A stretch of DNA of 9,651 bases from Armatimonadota bacterium (GTDB lineage: Bacteria; Armatimonadota; Fimbriimonadia; Fimbriimonadales; Fimbriimonadaceae): assembly GCA_023423495.1 (NCBI GenBank), contig JAFAFM010000291.1, forward strand, positions 1-9,651. The letters run 5' to 3'. The position numbers and the translations under genes are program-made. Positions 1-7,318 of the stretch are shown here, in pieces. The notes under the pieces were generated by a model. That model did not search any database and was not told where the DNA came from. It worked only from the letters and a program-made list of their open reading frames with translations. The stretch's first letter is position 1, and the number at the start of each line of letters is the position of its first letter.

Positions 1-2
1 GT

Positions 3-92
3 ACAGGGGACACCGCGATCCTTCCGCACCCAGATACGGCTGAGGAACAGCCCGAGAAAAACGAAACTATAGCTGTTAGGTGGAAACCTTGA
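3..92 (+). CDS. Possible 3' end of an upstream gene (partial)
   Basis: The third forward frame is open from the window edge to a TGA at 90-92. It encodes about 29 residues that are hydrophilic and acidic in the middle (PDTAEEQPEKNE). No family can be recognised from so short a tail. The other two forward frames close within the first 72 bases. The stop codon overlaps the -35 element of the promoter that serves the pil operon. The frame could also be open by chance. Confidence 0.3.
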   Translation, partial: TGDTAILPHPDTAEEQPEKNETIAVRWKP

Positions 93-117
93 CATTTTTG
101 GAAAACCGGTTTAGAAT
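89..117 (+). promoter_or_regulatory. Sigma70-type promoter of the pil operon
   Basis: TTGACA (89-94) is separated by 17 bases from TAGAAT (112-117). The -35 is perfect, the -10 has one mismatch to TATAAT, and the spacing is optimal. Transcription would start near 124 and give a leader of about 100 bases before the GTG start at 226. I saw no GG-N10-GC sigma54 element in this leader. It is the strongest promoter-like match I found in the window, but promoter function is inferred from the match alone. Confidence 0.72.
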
Positions 118-225
118 GAGGGTCGTCGGCAAAAGTCACAGAAATTTGAACGCCAAGAGGGTGGTTCTCCAAAACTTTTGCAGGATGTTGCACATGGAAG
201 GCAACGAAACAACTAGGAGTCTATA

Positions 226-1749
226 GTGGCGAGGAAAGGGATTGCCTCGATCGGCGTCGATTTCGGCGCACGCGATATTCGGGCAGTAGAGGTTTCTACT
301 GATGGCCGAACTATCAAGCATTACGCATCCACGCTATTGCCGGCCGTTGGGTTGGATAAGGGCATTCCAATCGATCCCGGGATCGTCGCAGAAACCCTCC
401 GTGGCTTATTTAAAGACTTAAACACCCCGTCTCGAAAGTCCGTTATCGGGCTACCGGCTCAAGCGGTCACCACCCGCGTTTTAGATATTCCGCAGGTTCC
501 GGATGCAGAGCTTAAAGCCATCCTGGATGGCGAGGTTCAGCATTACGGCATCGTGCGCGGCTTCGGCGGCATGTTCGATTACGTTCGGCTTGCCAAGAGC
601 GCGGGGGACAAAGAGTCCGAACCGCAAGCTCTCGTAATGGCCTGTGAGGGGGCAATTCTGAACTCGGTTCGAGACGGTTCCGAGCGCGCGCGCGTCGAAA
701 AAGTTGCGATCGAGCCTGGCTCTCTCGGACTGATCAGAGTTTGCGCAGTCCATCATTCCTCCCCCGAGCCCGCGATGTTCGTGGCGGTGACCGGCGACAT
801 CGCCGAAATCGCAGTGGTCGTTGAGTCCAAGCTGCGGATTTACCGGCGCGTGGAACTTACGGTTGACTCTGCCGATGACTCATTCTTACGGGGCATGCAG
901 ATCGAATCCGAGGATGCCGTTCCGGCATTCTTACGCGCCGAAGCAGGAACGGGCGTGGGTAACCAACTCGTTATCGAGCTGAAGCGAACGCTGGAGTACG
1001 TTAAGCGGGAATTCGATAAGGATACGCAGGTCGCCAAAATTGTATTAGCCGTGTCCCAGCCGAAAGAAGCTGCCCTGGCTGATCTCTTGGCGGAACACTT
1101 GGACCTGCCGGTTGAAACCGCCAAAGCACCACTTCCGGGGGATGATGGTTTCCGGTACGCCACGGCTTACGGACTCGCGATCGGATCGACATTCCCTGAC
1201 CTTGGGATACCTCTATTCGACCTCAGCCCGTTTGACCCCGTGGAAGCCGAGAATCAGCGGCAGCAAAAGATTCTTGCCACGTCCCTTGTCGCCTCGATCA
1301 TCGTAATTTTGGCGTCGGTCGGTTCGGCATTTTTCTTCGGAAAGCAGGCCAACGAAGTCGAACACCATGTGGAAGACGACAAAGTCAAACTGGCCGAGCT
1401 GCACAAAACGGCCGTGCCAGAAGCAATGGCAAGGCAGGCGAAGTTAGAGGCTTATCGTGCCCTGAGCGTTCACGGTGTGCCCGTCCCGCAGGTTGTGGAC
1501 TCCCTGACTAGCGTGTTGGATGCCAAGACTGGCATTCATGAAATCGACATCAACGGAAACCAAATTAAGGTAGCGGGTGAGGCTGTGGATGAAGCGAGCA
1601 TGATCAAGACGCTCGACCGGATCCGAACCCAGCAAGGTTTCCGCAGCGCATTCATTGAATCCTTTGACCAAAGACCCGAAGATGAACGGAAGGTGGTCAA
1701 ATTCCGCATGACCGCGCAACTAGGAGCTAATCCGGGAGCCCAGCCATGA
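226..1749 (+). CDS. pilM: PilM-PilN fusion with GspL-like architecture (T4P/T2SS inner-membrane platform)
   Basis: The N-terminal ~340 residues are an actin-like PilM domain. It has the phosphate-1 loop GVDFGARDIRAVEV (10-23), a central helix/strand core, and a late YATAYGLAIG adenosine-like segment (311-320). A single hydrophobic helix follows (about 349-371), then a charged coiled-coil stretch (about 373-425). The C-terminal ferredoxin-like region (about 430-500) matches the PilN pattern: VPVPQVVDSL, then HEIDINGNQIKVAGEA, then a K-rich final strand. PilM is usually ~350-380 residues and PilN is a separate ~200-residue protein; here both are in one chain of 507, as in GspL. LFDLSPFD (330-337), just before the helix, resembles the PilN NLLP-type tail that normally docks onto PilM. 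GTG at 226 is chosen because AGGAG lies at 215-219, six bases upstream. It is first in an operon and overlaps pilO by ATGA. The role is cytoplasmic platform plus periplasmic scaffold. GspL-like is the alternative name. Confidence 0.88.
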   Translation: MARKGIASIGVDFGARDIRAVEVSTDGRTIKHYASTLLPAVGLDKGIPIDPGIVAETLRGLFKDLNTPSRKSVIGLPAQAVTTRVLDIPQVPDAELKAILDGEVQHYGIVRGFGGMFDYVRLAKSAGDKESEPQALVMACEGAILNSVRDGSERARVEKVAIEPGSLGLIRVCAVHHSSPEPAMFVAVTGDIAEIAVVVESKLRIYRRVELTVDSADDSFLRGMQIESEDAVPAFLRAEAGTGVGNQLVIELKRTLEYVKREFDKDTQVAKIVLAVSQPKEAALADLLAEHLDLPVETAKAPLPGDDGFRYATAYGLAIGSTFPDLGIPLFDLSPFDPVEAENQRQQKILATSLVASIIVILASVGSAFFFGKQANEVEHHVEDDKVKLAELHKTAVPEAMARQAKLEAYRALSVHGVPVPQVVDSLTSVLDAKTGIHEIDINGNQIKVAGEAVDEASMIKTLDRIRTQQGFRSAFIESFDQRPEDERKVVKFRMTAQLGANPGAQP

Positions 1750-2339
1750 ACAGACTGAGTCAATACAGAATCTTCGCAATTCTGATTCCGATTCTATGTT
1801 TGGCAATCGGGGCCTGGATTACTTGGAAGCAGCATGAGCGGCTGGAAGCGGCCCGTGCCGAGGATAAGAAGGTTGAAGCGGACATTGCCTTCCAAGTGAA
1901 AATGATCCAGGAGATCGGCAGTCAGCCGTTGGCTGAGAAGGAGCCGACCGCTCCCGCCTCCGACGCCGAGCAAGCCGCCTTTTTGGATGGGCTTCGGACC
2001 ATCGCCCGCGATTCCGGCGTGATCCTCACCAGTTGGTCCAACGTCGCTGCTCCCCCTGCGGACAAAGACAAGCCGCAGAACTATGCCGGCGCTATGCCCA
2101 TGCTGAGCACCCTCGAAGTTGTTGGACCCTTTGAAAACGTGCGAGCTTTCCTTTATTCGATTGCTCGTGCGCCTCGACTCTTGAACTTCAGCGGAATCAA
2201 ATGGAGCCGCGCCGAAGAATCCAAGAGCGATGTGACGAAGTTGAGCGTGACAATCACGCGCTATGTTTCGAACGATCTGCCTCCCGCGCCCGAGGCCCCA
2301 ACCACTGCCGCTAGGCGGGCTACGGACAAATCCTCATGA
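1746..2339 (+). CDS. pilO: PilO/GspM-like inner-membrane alignment protein
   Basis: This 197-residue protein has a short basic cytoplasmic N-terminus and one membrane helix (about 9-27, IFAILIPILCLAIGAWITW). A charged helical, coiled-coil-prone segment (about 28-62) follows, then a periplasmic alpha/beta domain (about 75-172) with the PilO-like pattern of a helix before LEVVGPFENVRAFLYSIARAPRLLNFSGI. The tail is Pro/Ala-rich. PilO family proteins pair with PilN, or GspM with GspL, in the periplasm and link the inner-membrane platform to PilP and the secretin. Its ATG overlaps the preceding TGA, with GGGAG at 1734-1738 as ribosome binding site. Its place directly after the PilM-PilN fusion, with no separate pilN, fits the order M-(N)-O. 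GspM-like is an equally valid structural description. Confidence 0.85.
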   Translation: MNRLSQYRIFAILIPILCLAIGAWITWKQHERLEAARAEDKKVEADIAFQVKMIQEIGSQPLAEKEPTAPASDAEQAAFLDGLRTIARDSGVILTSWSNVAAPPADKDKPQNYAGAMPMLSTLEVVGPFENVRAFLYSIARAPRLLNFSGIKWSRAEESKSDVTKLSVTITRYVSNDLPPAPEAPTTAARRATDKSS

Positions 2340-4099
2340 AGACCATATTTCGTGTCGTAATATTGGCCTCGATGGTGATGCTGCTTGCATTTGCCGTCGC
2401 CCAGAGCCAACGTGCGTTTAGAGTGAATTTCTCTAAGACGAACGTCGATGAAGTTCTCCAGGTGCTAAGTCAGCAGACCGGTGTGAACATCATTTACAAC
2501 GGGAAAACGGACATCCCGATTACGGTTAACTTCCTTGCCCAAAACCCTGAGGAAGCTGTCCGTGGAGCAGCCGCAGCGGCTGGCCTAACCTACAAGCGCG
2601 TAGGCACCACCTACGTAGTGGCTGCACCGGAAAATATGCGCCGCGCGGTGTTGCCTTACGGTAACCGAGTTAAGTTCACCTTGAAGTATCTTCGGCCCGA
2701 AGACGCCGCGAAAATGATCGAGGCGTCGTTCCCAACTGTCACCGCCGAAGCTGCCGGCGACAAGCTCGCCGTTACCGCGATTCCCGCTGAAATCGTCATG
2801 GTCCGGGAGTATTTGGAAGAGAAGGAAGAAGCGGCGGCAAAAGACCTTCATACCCGGCAAGTGATTCCGGTGAAGAACGCGTCCGCAACAGTGCTGGCGC
2901 AAACGATCAAGAATCTTTATCCGAATCTCGTCGTGGAAGCGGTAACGAATTCCGACAACACGGGGGGAAGCATTGTAATCAGCGGTTCCCGCTCGGAAGT
3001 AGATACCGCCGCCCGAATGGTGGGCGTCATCGACACTGGCACCAACCTGAATAGCGAAGAGGAATTGGTCCGACTTTACGAGATTCGGTACAGCAGCGCC
3101 CCAGAGCTATTGAAGGTTCTCAAAGAAGTTGCCCCGAATGTCCAGGCGACGGCGGGTCCGGCTTCCTATTCTCCGCGAGTTCCTGGCTTTAACCCACTGA
3201 CCAGCGCCCGAATCGGCAGCTCGACGTCCGGAGAGGGTGGCGGATCCGGCGGCGGCACGCAGCAACAGCAGGGCACCCAGACTCCTCAGGAGCCCGTTAA
3301 GGAAGGGGAGCGATCCAAAACGATCATCGTTCGTGGTCCAAAGACTGCAGTTGAGGATGCCTTCCGGCTTTTGATGCAGATCGACACCAAGCCTCGCCAG
3401 GTGATGGTAGAGGTTCAGGTAATCGACACCTCCCCTGAGTTCTCGGAGAGACTGGGTGTTTCTTGGGACTGGCTGCCGTTCAACTTCTGGGAGCTTCCAC
3501 GGGGAAGCAGCCTGAGCGGTGCAAATATCACGCGTCCGGCAGGATTCGGACAGTTCAGCCGGCTGCCATGGAACTTCAACGCAATTCTCGATGCCATGGT
3601 CACCAGCAAGGAGGCGAAGATCCTTGCCAAGCCGTCCGTCATGGTTCTGGATGGTGACGAATCCAACGTCTTCATCGGTGATACCATCCGTGCTCGATTG
3701 GCCCAAGCGGGTGGACTCGGGACCCAAACGGTGGAAATCGCCGAATTCCCGGTTGGAATCATCCTGCTCCTGAGACCACGCGTCAATGCAGACGGTCACA
3801 TCACGATGCGGGTGCACCCGGTAGTCAGCACGATCACGGACATCGACTCCGACAACATTCCTCAGACCAGTACTCGCGAAGCCGAGACAACGGTCATGGT
3901 GAAAGATGGTGAGACGGTTGTCATCGGTGGTCTGATCCGCGACGAGATGACCAAGACAATCTCGGAGATTCCGATTTTGTCGAAGCTGCCGATCGTGGGA
4001 GAACTCTTCCGAAGTCGCAGCACGAATAAGCGCAAGAGCGAGATTATCGTTTTGATTACTCCCCGAATCATAAAGGACGAAGCGGCCGGCGGAAAATGA
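2336..4099 (+). CDS. pilQ: Secretin (PilQ/GspD family), outer-membrane pore
   Basis: This 587-residue protein starts with a signal peptide (about 1-22, cleavage after AVA). An STN/N0 domain (about 27-98) comes directly next, with no AMIN domain. Three N-type modules follow at about 104-170, 173-240 and 244-351. The third carries a Gly/Gln-rich insertion (about 294-320). The secretin domain (about 353-582) shows the VMVEVQVID entry strand, the signature VKDGETVVIGGLIRDE (522-537) and the IPILSKLPIVGELFRS lip motif (545-560), ending in IIVLITPRIIKD. Secretins form a multimeric gated channel in the outer membrane through which a pilus or substrate passes. It overlaps pilO and the next gene by ATGA. 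The N0-N1-N2-N3-secretin layout is more GspD-like than classical AMIN-bearing PilQ. I keep the name pilQ because of the neighbours and the pilin-bearing window. No C-terminal S-domain is seen. Confidence 0.92.
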   Translation: MKTIFRVVILASMVMLLAFAVAQSQRAFRVNFSKTNVDEVLQVLSQQTGVNIIYNGKTDIPITVNFLAQNPEEAVRGAAAAAGLTYKRVGTTYVVAAPENMRRAVLPYGNRVKFTLKYLRPEDAAKMIEASFPTVTAEAAGDKLAVTAIPAEIVMVREYLEEKEEAAAKDLHTRQVIPVKNASATVLAQTIKNLYPNLVVEAVTNSDNTGGSIVISGSRSEVDTAARMVGVIDTGTNLNSEEELVRLYEIRYSSAPELLKVLKEVAPNVQATAGPASYSPRVPGFNPLTSARIGSSTSGEGGGSGGGTQQQQGTQTPQEPVKEGERSKTIIVRGPKTAVEDAFRLLMQIDTKPRQVMVEVQVIDTSPEFSERLGVSWDWLPFNFWELPRGSSLSGANITRPAGFGQFSRLPWNFNAILDAMVTSKEAKILAKPSVMVLDGDESNVFIGDTIRARLAQAGGLGTQTVEIAEFPVGIILLLRPRVNADGHITMRVHPVVSTITDIDSDNIPQTSTREAETTVMVKDGETVVIGGLIRDEMTKTISEIPILSKLPIVGELFRSRSTNKRKSEIIVLITPRIIKDEAAGGK

Positions 4100-4779
4100 A
4101 GGTCAACCCTGGCGATCAGCCCAAGATTATCGCCCTGGTCCTCGGGATCGTTCTGATTCTGGGCTTTGCGATATTCCGCGTGATGGGAAGCATGCGAAAG
4201 CCTGCGGCCGAGCCGCCGGTAGCCACAGCATCCGGAGGAACCGATCTTCCTTCCACAGCGCAAATTGCGACAGGCGAAGGGGCGACACCAAGCAAGGAAG
4301 TCGCACCCGCGGAGAATCTTCATGAGCTGTTTGCCAGTGCTGGTCCAGAACCTTCAGGCAACCCATTCCGTCTTCCTGTTCCCGCGGCAAATGGTGGCAG
4401 GATAGAAAACCAAGGGAACACCACGCAATCCAATCCTCCAGAAGGCAGATCGACGATCAACGGGGCGGAGGACGTCACCAGGCCGCCGCGATTCGGCAAC
4501 GATTGGGGTCCGTTGCCAGTGGACCCCTCAGGCTCGGGCTCAGGCGGCACGCAAGTCCAGACCGCTTCGAATATCCGAATCAAAGGCATCATCGCGGATC
4601 AGGATGGTGGTTCAGGTGTGGTCTTGATCCAGTTGAACGACAAGACCAAGAGCTTCCGCGCTGGTGAAGAAGTGACGCCGGGCGTAAGAGTCATCAGCAT
4701 TTCTCCCACCAAGGTCCGCTTGAAAATTGGCGCGATGAGCACCACTGTTGGCGTTGGACAGGAAGTAAAGCCCGTTTAG
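4096..4779 (+). CDS. PilP/GspC-like membrane-anchored secretin-coupling protein
   Basis: This 227-residue protein has a short N-terminus, one membrane helix (about 11-27, IIALVLGIVLILGFAIF), and a long low-complexity Pro/Ser/Gly/Ala-rich linker (about 33-153) containing SGNPFRLP (87-94). A compact beta-rich C-terminal domain (about 160-227) includes IRIKGIIADQ and IQLNDKTKSFRAGEEVTPGVRVISISPTKV. This is the pattern of PilP and of the GspC HR domain, which contact the secretin N0 domain. Unlike proteobacterial PilP it has no lipobox cysteine; the anchor is a transmembrane helix, as in GspC. It overlaps the secretin gene by ATGA, so it lies after the secretin, whereas the canonical order is pilP then pilQ. 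The likely job is coupling the PilMN/PilO platform to the pore. The family call rests on topology and fold pattern, so no gene symbol is given. Confidence 0.72.
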   Translation: MKVNPGDQPKIIALVLGIVLILGFAIFRVMGSMRKPAAEPPVATASGGTDLPSTAQIATGEGATPSKEVAPAENLHELFASAGPEPSGNPFRLPVPAANGGRIENQGNTTQSNPPEGRSTINGAEDVTRPPRFGNDWGPLPVDPSGSGSGGTQVQTASNIRIKGIIADQDGGSGVVLIQLNDKTKSFRAGEEVTPGVRVISISPTKVRLKIGAMSTTVGVGQEVKPV

Positions 4780-4797
4780 CTGCCGATAATTAGCGGT

Positions 4798-6012
4798 ATG
4801 GTCCGCGCGTCCTTCTCTGAAGAGACACAATTTATTGCCAGCCTCTTCGAAGTCCCTCAGGAGGTTGAGGAAGGCTCGCTTCAAGCGTTTCTAAGCCGCA
4901 TTGTCGAGCGCTGCGAAGCCTGGTTCGATGCCAGCGCGGTTTCTTTGTTCTTAGCTTCGGAGCCGGGTGGCCCGCTCGAACACGCCGCTTCCTGCGGCGA
5001 GATCTCGTCGGTGCCAAAGGACTCGGTGATCGAAGTGGGTGTGGGGATCGCTGGAATTGCCGTGGCCGAGGGAACTCCTGCGCTGATTAACGACGCTGAA
5101 TTCCAACCCAAGTTTCGATCGTTGGTCGGGCGAAGGTCTGCAATGATCAGCTCAATGGTCGTCCCGCTGGTAACTCCAGCCGGACCTGTGGGCGTGCTAA
5201 ACGTGGCACGGGCGCTGGGAAAACACCAGTTCTCAGCCGACGATCTTCGCTTGGCGCAGAGCGTCGCTGGGCATCTGGCCCTCGCGGTCGAAAATGCCCG
5301 GCTGGTGGCAAACCTCCGGTCCGCCGTCCTTGAATTGGAGCAACAACGTGCGGAGTCGGATCGCCTGAAGAGGCTGGCCGAAATCGGACAGCTAACGGCC
5401 GCAATTGCCCACGAGATTCGGAACCCCCTTACCGGAATTCGGGGTGCTGCCCAAATGATCAAGGAGGACCAGGATTCAGCCTCGGAGTACGCGGCGATAA
5501 TTGAGGAGGAGACAGCGAAGCTCAATGACCTTTGCACTGAATTTCTCAATTTTGCGAAGCCCATTGAGTTGAGAAGAGAAGAGTTTGCGTTTCCGACCCT
5601 CGTTGAGAGGGTTACCAACCTGATGCGGGCTGAATTTGAACAAAAACAGATTCAACTGGACGTTGAGATTCTGGATGAAATGCCGAAAATGATAGGGGAT
5701 GAGCCGCGTTGGGAACAAGTTCTGAGGAACTTGTTGATTAACGCGCTGCATGCATCTCATGCGGGCAGTCGGGTGGTGGTGAAACTTTTGGCGGATGGAT
5801 TTAGGGTCGAGGATAAGGGAACAGGCATGGATGCGGATCAGGTGGATCGGCTTTTTTCTCCGTTCTTTACCACGAAGCCATTTGGTACCGGCTTGGGGCT
5901 CTCCACGGTGAAGAAGATAGTGGACGCTCATAAAGCGGTCATATCTGTCACTACACAGTCAGGTGAGGGCACGACTTTCGCGGTTGATTTTCAAGCAAGG
6001 AAGGCAGCATGA
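4798..6012 (+). CDS. Soluble GAF-domain sensor histidine kinase (NtrB/PilS-like)
   Basis: This 404-residue protein has no membrane segment. A GAF domain covers about 25-170 and a coiled coil about 172-196. The HisKA H-box is IAHEIRNPLTG with phospho-acceptor His205. The HATPase has its N-box around Asn311/Asn315 (LRNLLINALHAS), G1 at Asp339-Gly343 (DKGTG), an F-box FSPFFTTKP, and G2 GTGLGLS (363-369). All catalytic motifs are intact. It should autophosphorylate His205 and pass the phosphate to the regulator encoded next, which overlaps it by ATGA. It starts only 18 bases after the PilP/GspC-like gene, has no clear Shine-Dalgarno, and is probably co-transcribed with the pil genes. Classical PilS has N-terminal membrane helices; here the input is cytosolic, so the signal is either a small molecule bound by GAF or a contact with the assembly platform. 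The signal itself is unknown. Confidence 0.92.
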   Translation: MVRASFSEETQFIASLFEVPQEVEEGSLQAFLSRIVERCEAWFDASAVSLFLASEPGGPLEHAASCGEISSVPKDSVIEVGVGIAGIAVAEGTPALINDAEFQPKFRSLVGRRSAMISSMVVPLVTPAGPVGVLNVARALGKHQFSADDLRLAQSVAGHLALAVENARLVANLRSAVLELEQQRAESDRLKRLAEIGQLTAAIAHEIRNPLTGIRGAAQMIKEDQDSASEYAAIIEEETAKLNDLCTEFLNFAKPIELRREEFAFPTLVERVTNLMRAEFEQKQIQLDVEILDEMPKMIGDEPRWEQVLRNLLINALHASHAGSRVVVKLLADGFRVEDKGTGMDADQVDRLFSPFFTTKPFGTGLGLSTVKKIVDAHKAVISVTTQSGEGTTFAVDFQARKAA

Positions 6013-7172
6013 GCAAGAAACGCCTGCTCCTTGTTGATGACGAGCCCAACATCCGGCGCATTCTTCAGGTGGCCTTTGAAAAGGTTGGTTATACCGTTAA
6101 CGTTGCATCGGACGGACGCGAGGCCCTGGAGTCCTTCAAGGCCGCTAAACCCGACTGCGTGTTGACCGACGTCACCATGCCAGGACTCTCTGGATACGAC
6201 GTACTCAAGGAAGTCAAATCAACCTCCGACACCCCTGTGGTCATCATGACCGCATTTGGAACCATTCCTCAGGCAATCCAGGCGATTCGGGATGGCGCGT
6301 TTGAATACGTAACCAAGCCCTTCGATTTGGATCAGCTTAAAAAGGTTGTCGGCGCGGCCGTAAACACCAAGTCTGAATCGCCAAAGTCATCCAAAAGTCA
6401 GGGCAAACTTGAACTTATCGCCGAGTCCCCGGCCATGCAAGAAGTGGTTGAGGTTGTTCAGCAGGTTGCTGAATCACGGGCAACCGTTCTTATTACGGGC
6501 GAAAGCGGCGTTGGCAAAGAGGTGATCTCCAAAGCCATTCACAGCTTAAGTACAAGATCGCAACAAACCTTTGTAGCAGTTTCGTGCGCAGCCTTGCCCG
6601 AAACGCTCCTCGAGAGTGAGTTGTTCGGATATGAGAAAGGTGCATTTACGGGCGCGACAGGTGCAAAAGTTGGACGATTCGAATTGGCCCACAATGGCAC
6701 GCTCATGTTAGACGAAATTGGGGACATTCCAATGAGCGTTCAAGTAAAGCTGCTCCGGGTCCTGCAGGAGCGAGAGTTTGAGAAGCTCGGAGCAAGCTCG
6801 CCGACGAAAGTCGATGTTCGGCTGATCACAGCCACGAACAAAGATCTGAAGCGGGCGGTGGACGATGGCACCTTCCGTCTCGACCTTCTGTATCGGCTGC
6901 AGGTCGTAGAGATAAACATCCCGGCGCTCCGAGATCGCGTCGAAGATATCGAACCGCTCGCCAATCACTTCTTGGCCAAATACTGTTTGGAGAACTGCCG
7001 CCGCACGATGCAGATTGGGCGCGACACACTATCAATCCTTCAAAGCTACAACTGGCCCGGTAATGTCCGCGAGTTGGAAAATGTTATGGAGCGAGCCGCC
7101 GTGCTGGCGGACGCTTCCCAACAGGACTTAACCCCTAATTTGCTGCCGCCCAGCCTCCGAAGGGCCGCCTGA
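6009..7172 (+). CDS. NtrC-family sigma54 activator lacking a DNA-binding domain
   Basis: The receiver domain (about 3-120) has the acidic pocket D10-D11, phospho-acceptor Asp54 (LTDVTMPG), Thr81 and Lys103. The AAA+ sigma54-interaction domain (about 137-370) has Walker A GESGVGKE (164-171), the sigma54-contacting GAFTGA loop (211-216), Walker B LMLDEIGD (Asp235/Glu236), the arginine-bearing LDLLYRL segment, and NWPGNVREL in the sensor-II region. The protein ends at 387 residues with LLPPSLRRAA. Usual NtrC/PilR proteins run ~440-480 residues and end in a Fis-type helix-turn-helix, which is missing here. None of the three frames downstream of the stop restores one. It should be able to remodel RNA polymerase-sigma54 but must act from solution or through a partner, like FlgR of Helicobacter. 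AAGGAAGG (5997-6004) is its ribosome binding site. Its partner is the kinase overlapping upstream. Confidence 0.93.
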   Translation: MSKKRLLLVDDEPNIRRILQVAFEKVGYTVNVASDGREALESFKAAKPDCVLTDVTMPGLSGYDVLKEVKSTSDTPVVIMTAFGTIPQAIQAIRDGAFEYVTKPFDLDQLKKVVGAAVNTKSESPKSSKSQGKLELIAESPAMQEVVEVVQQVAESRATVLITGESGVGKEVISKAIHSLSTRSQQTFVAVSCAALPETLLESELFGYEKGAFTGATGAKVGRFELAHNGTLMLDEIGDIPMSVQVKLLRVLQEREFEKLGASSPTKVDVRLITATNKDLKRAVDDGTFRLDLLYRLQVVEINIPALRDRVEDIEPLANHFLAKYCLENCRRTMQIGRDTLSILQSYNWPGNVRELENVMERAAVLADASQQDLTPNLLPPSLRRAA

Positions 7173-7174
7173 TC

Positions 7175-7192
7175 CTGGGCCGGCCTGCCCAG
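7175..7192 (+). other. Short GC-rich inverted repeat after the regulator gene
   Basis: CTGGGC (7175-7180) and GCCCAG (7187-7192) form a perfect 6-base-pair stem around CGGCCT, three bases after the regulator stop codon. No T-run follows, so it is a poor intrinsic terminator. It may stabilise the 3' end of the message or be incidental. Confidence 0.35.
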
Positions 7193-7303
7193 CGACCCTA
7201 AAGGTTCTGGCGTCGGAACGTAATATTTATTGTGGCTTCAGTGTCGACCACCTCGCAGAACGCCGTAATGTCTGCCTCGCGCGCGGGTTGCGCGTTTCTA
7301 ATC

Positions 7304-7309
7304 AGGAGG
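7304..7309 (+). promoter_or_regulatory. Consensus Shine-Dalgarno AGGAGG of a small ORF
   Basis: The full AGGAGG sits nine bases upstream of the ATG at 7319. It is the best Shine-Dalgarno match I noted in the window and the main reason for calling the following short frame a gene. Confidence 0.65.
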
Positions 7310-7318
7310 TAGTTACCG

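Noticed and set aside
3107..3817. Long minus-strand open frame (236 codons) across the secretin gene
   Set aside because: It is antisense to a clearly recognisable secretin, with a composition expected from reversed codons and no recognisable domain.
4881..5618. Minus-strand open frame of 245 codons over the histidine kinase
   Set aside because: The forward frame has all kinase motifs; the reverse product is Ser/Arg/Ala-rich low-complexity typical of an antisense shadow.
7173..7318. Search for a frameshifted Fis-type helix-turn-helix after the regulator stop
   Set aside because: All three forward frames were translated by eye; two close early and the third shows no HTH pattern, so the domain is missing rather than out of frame.
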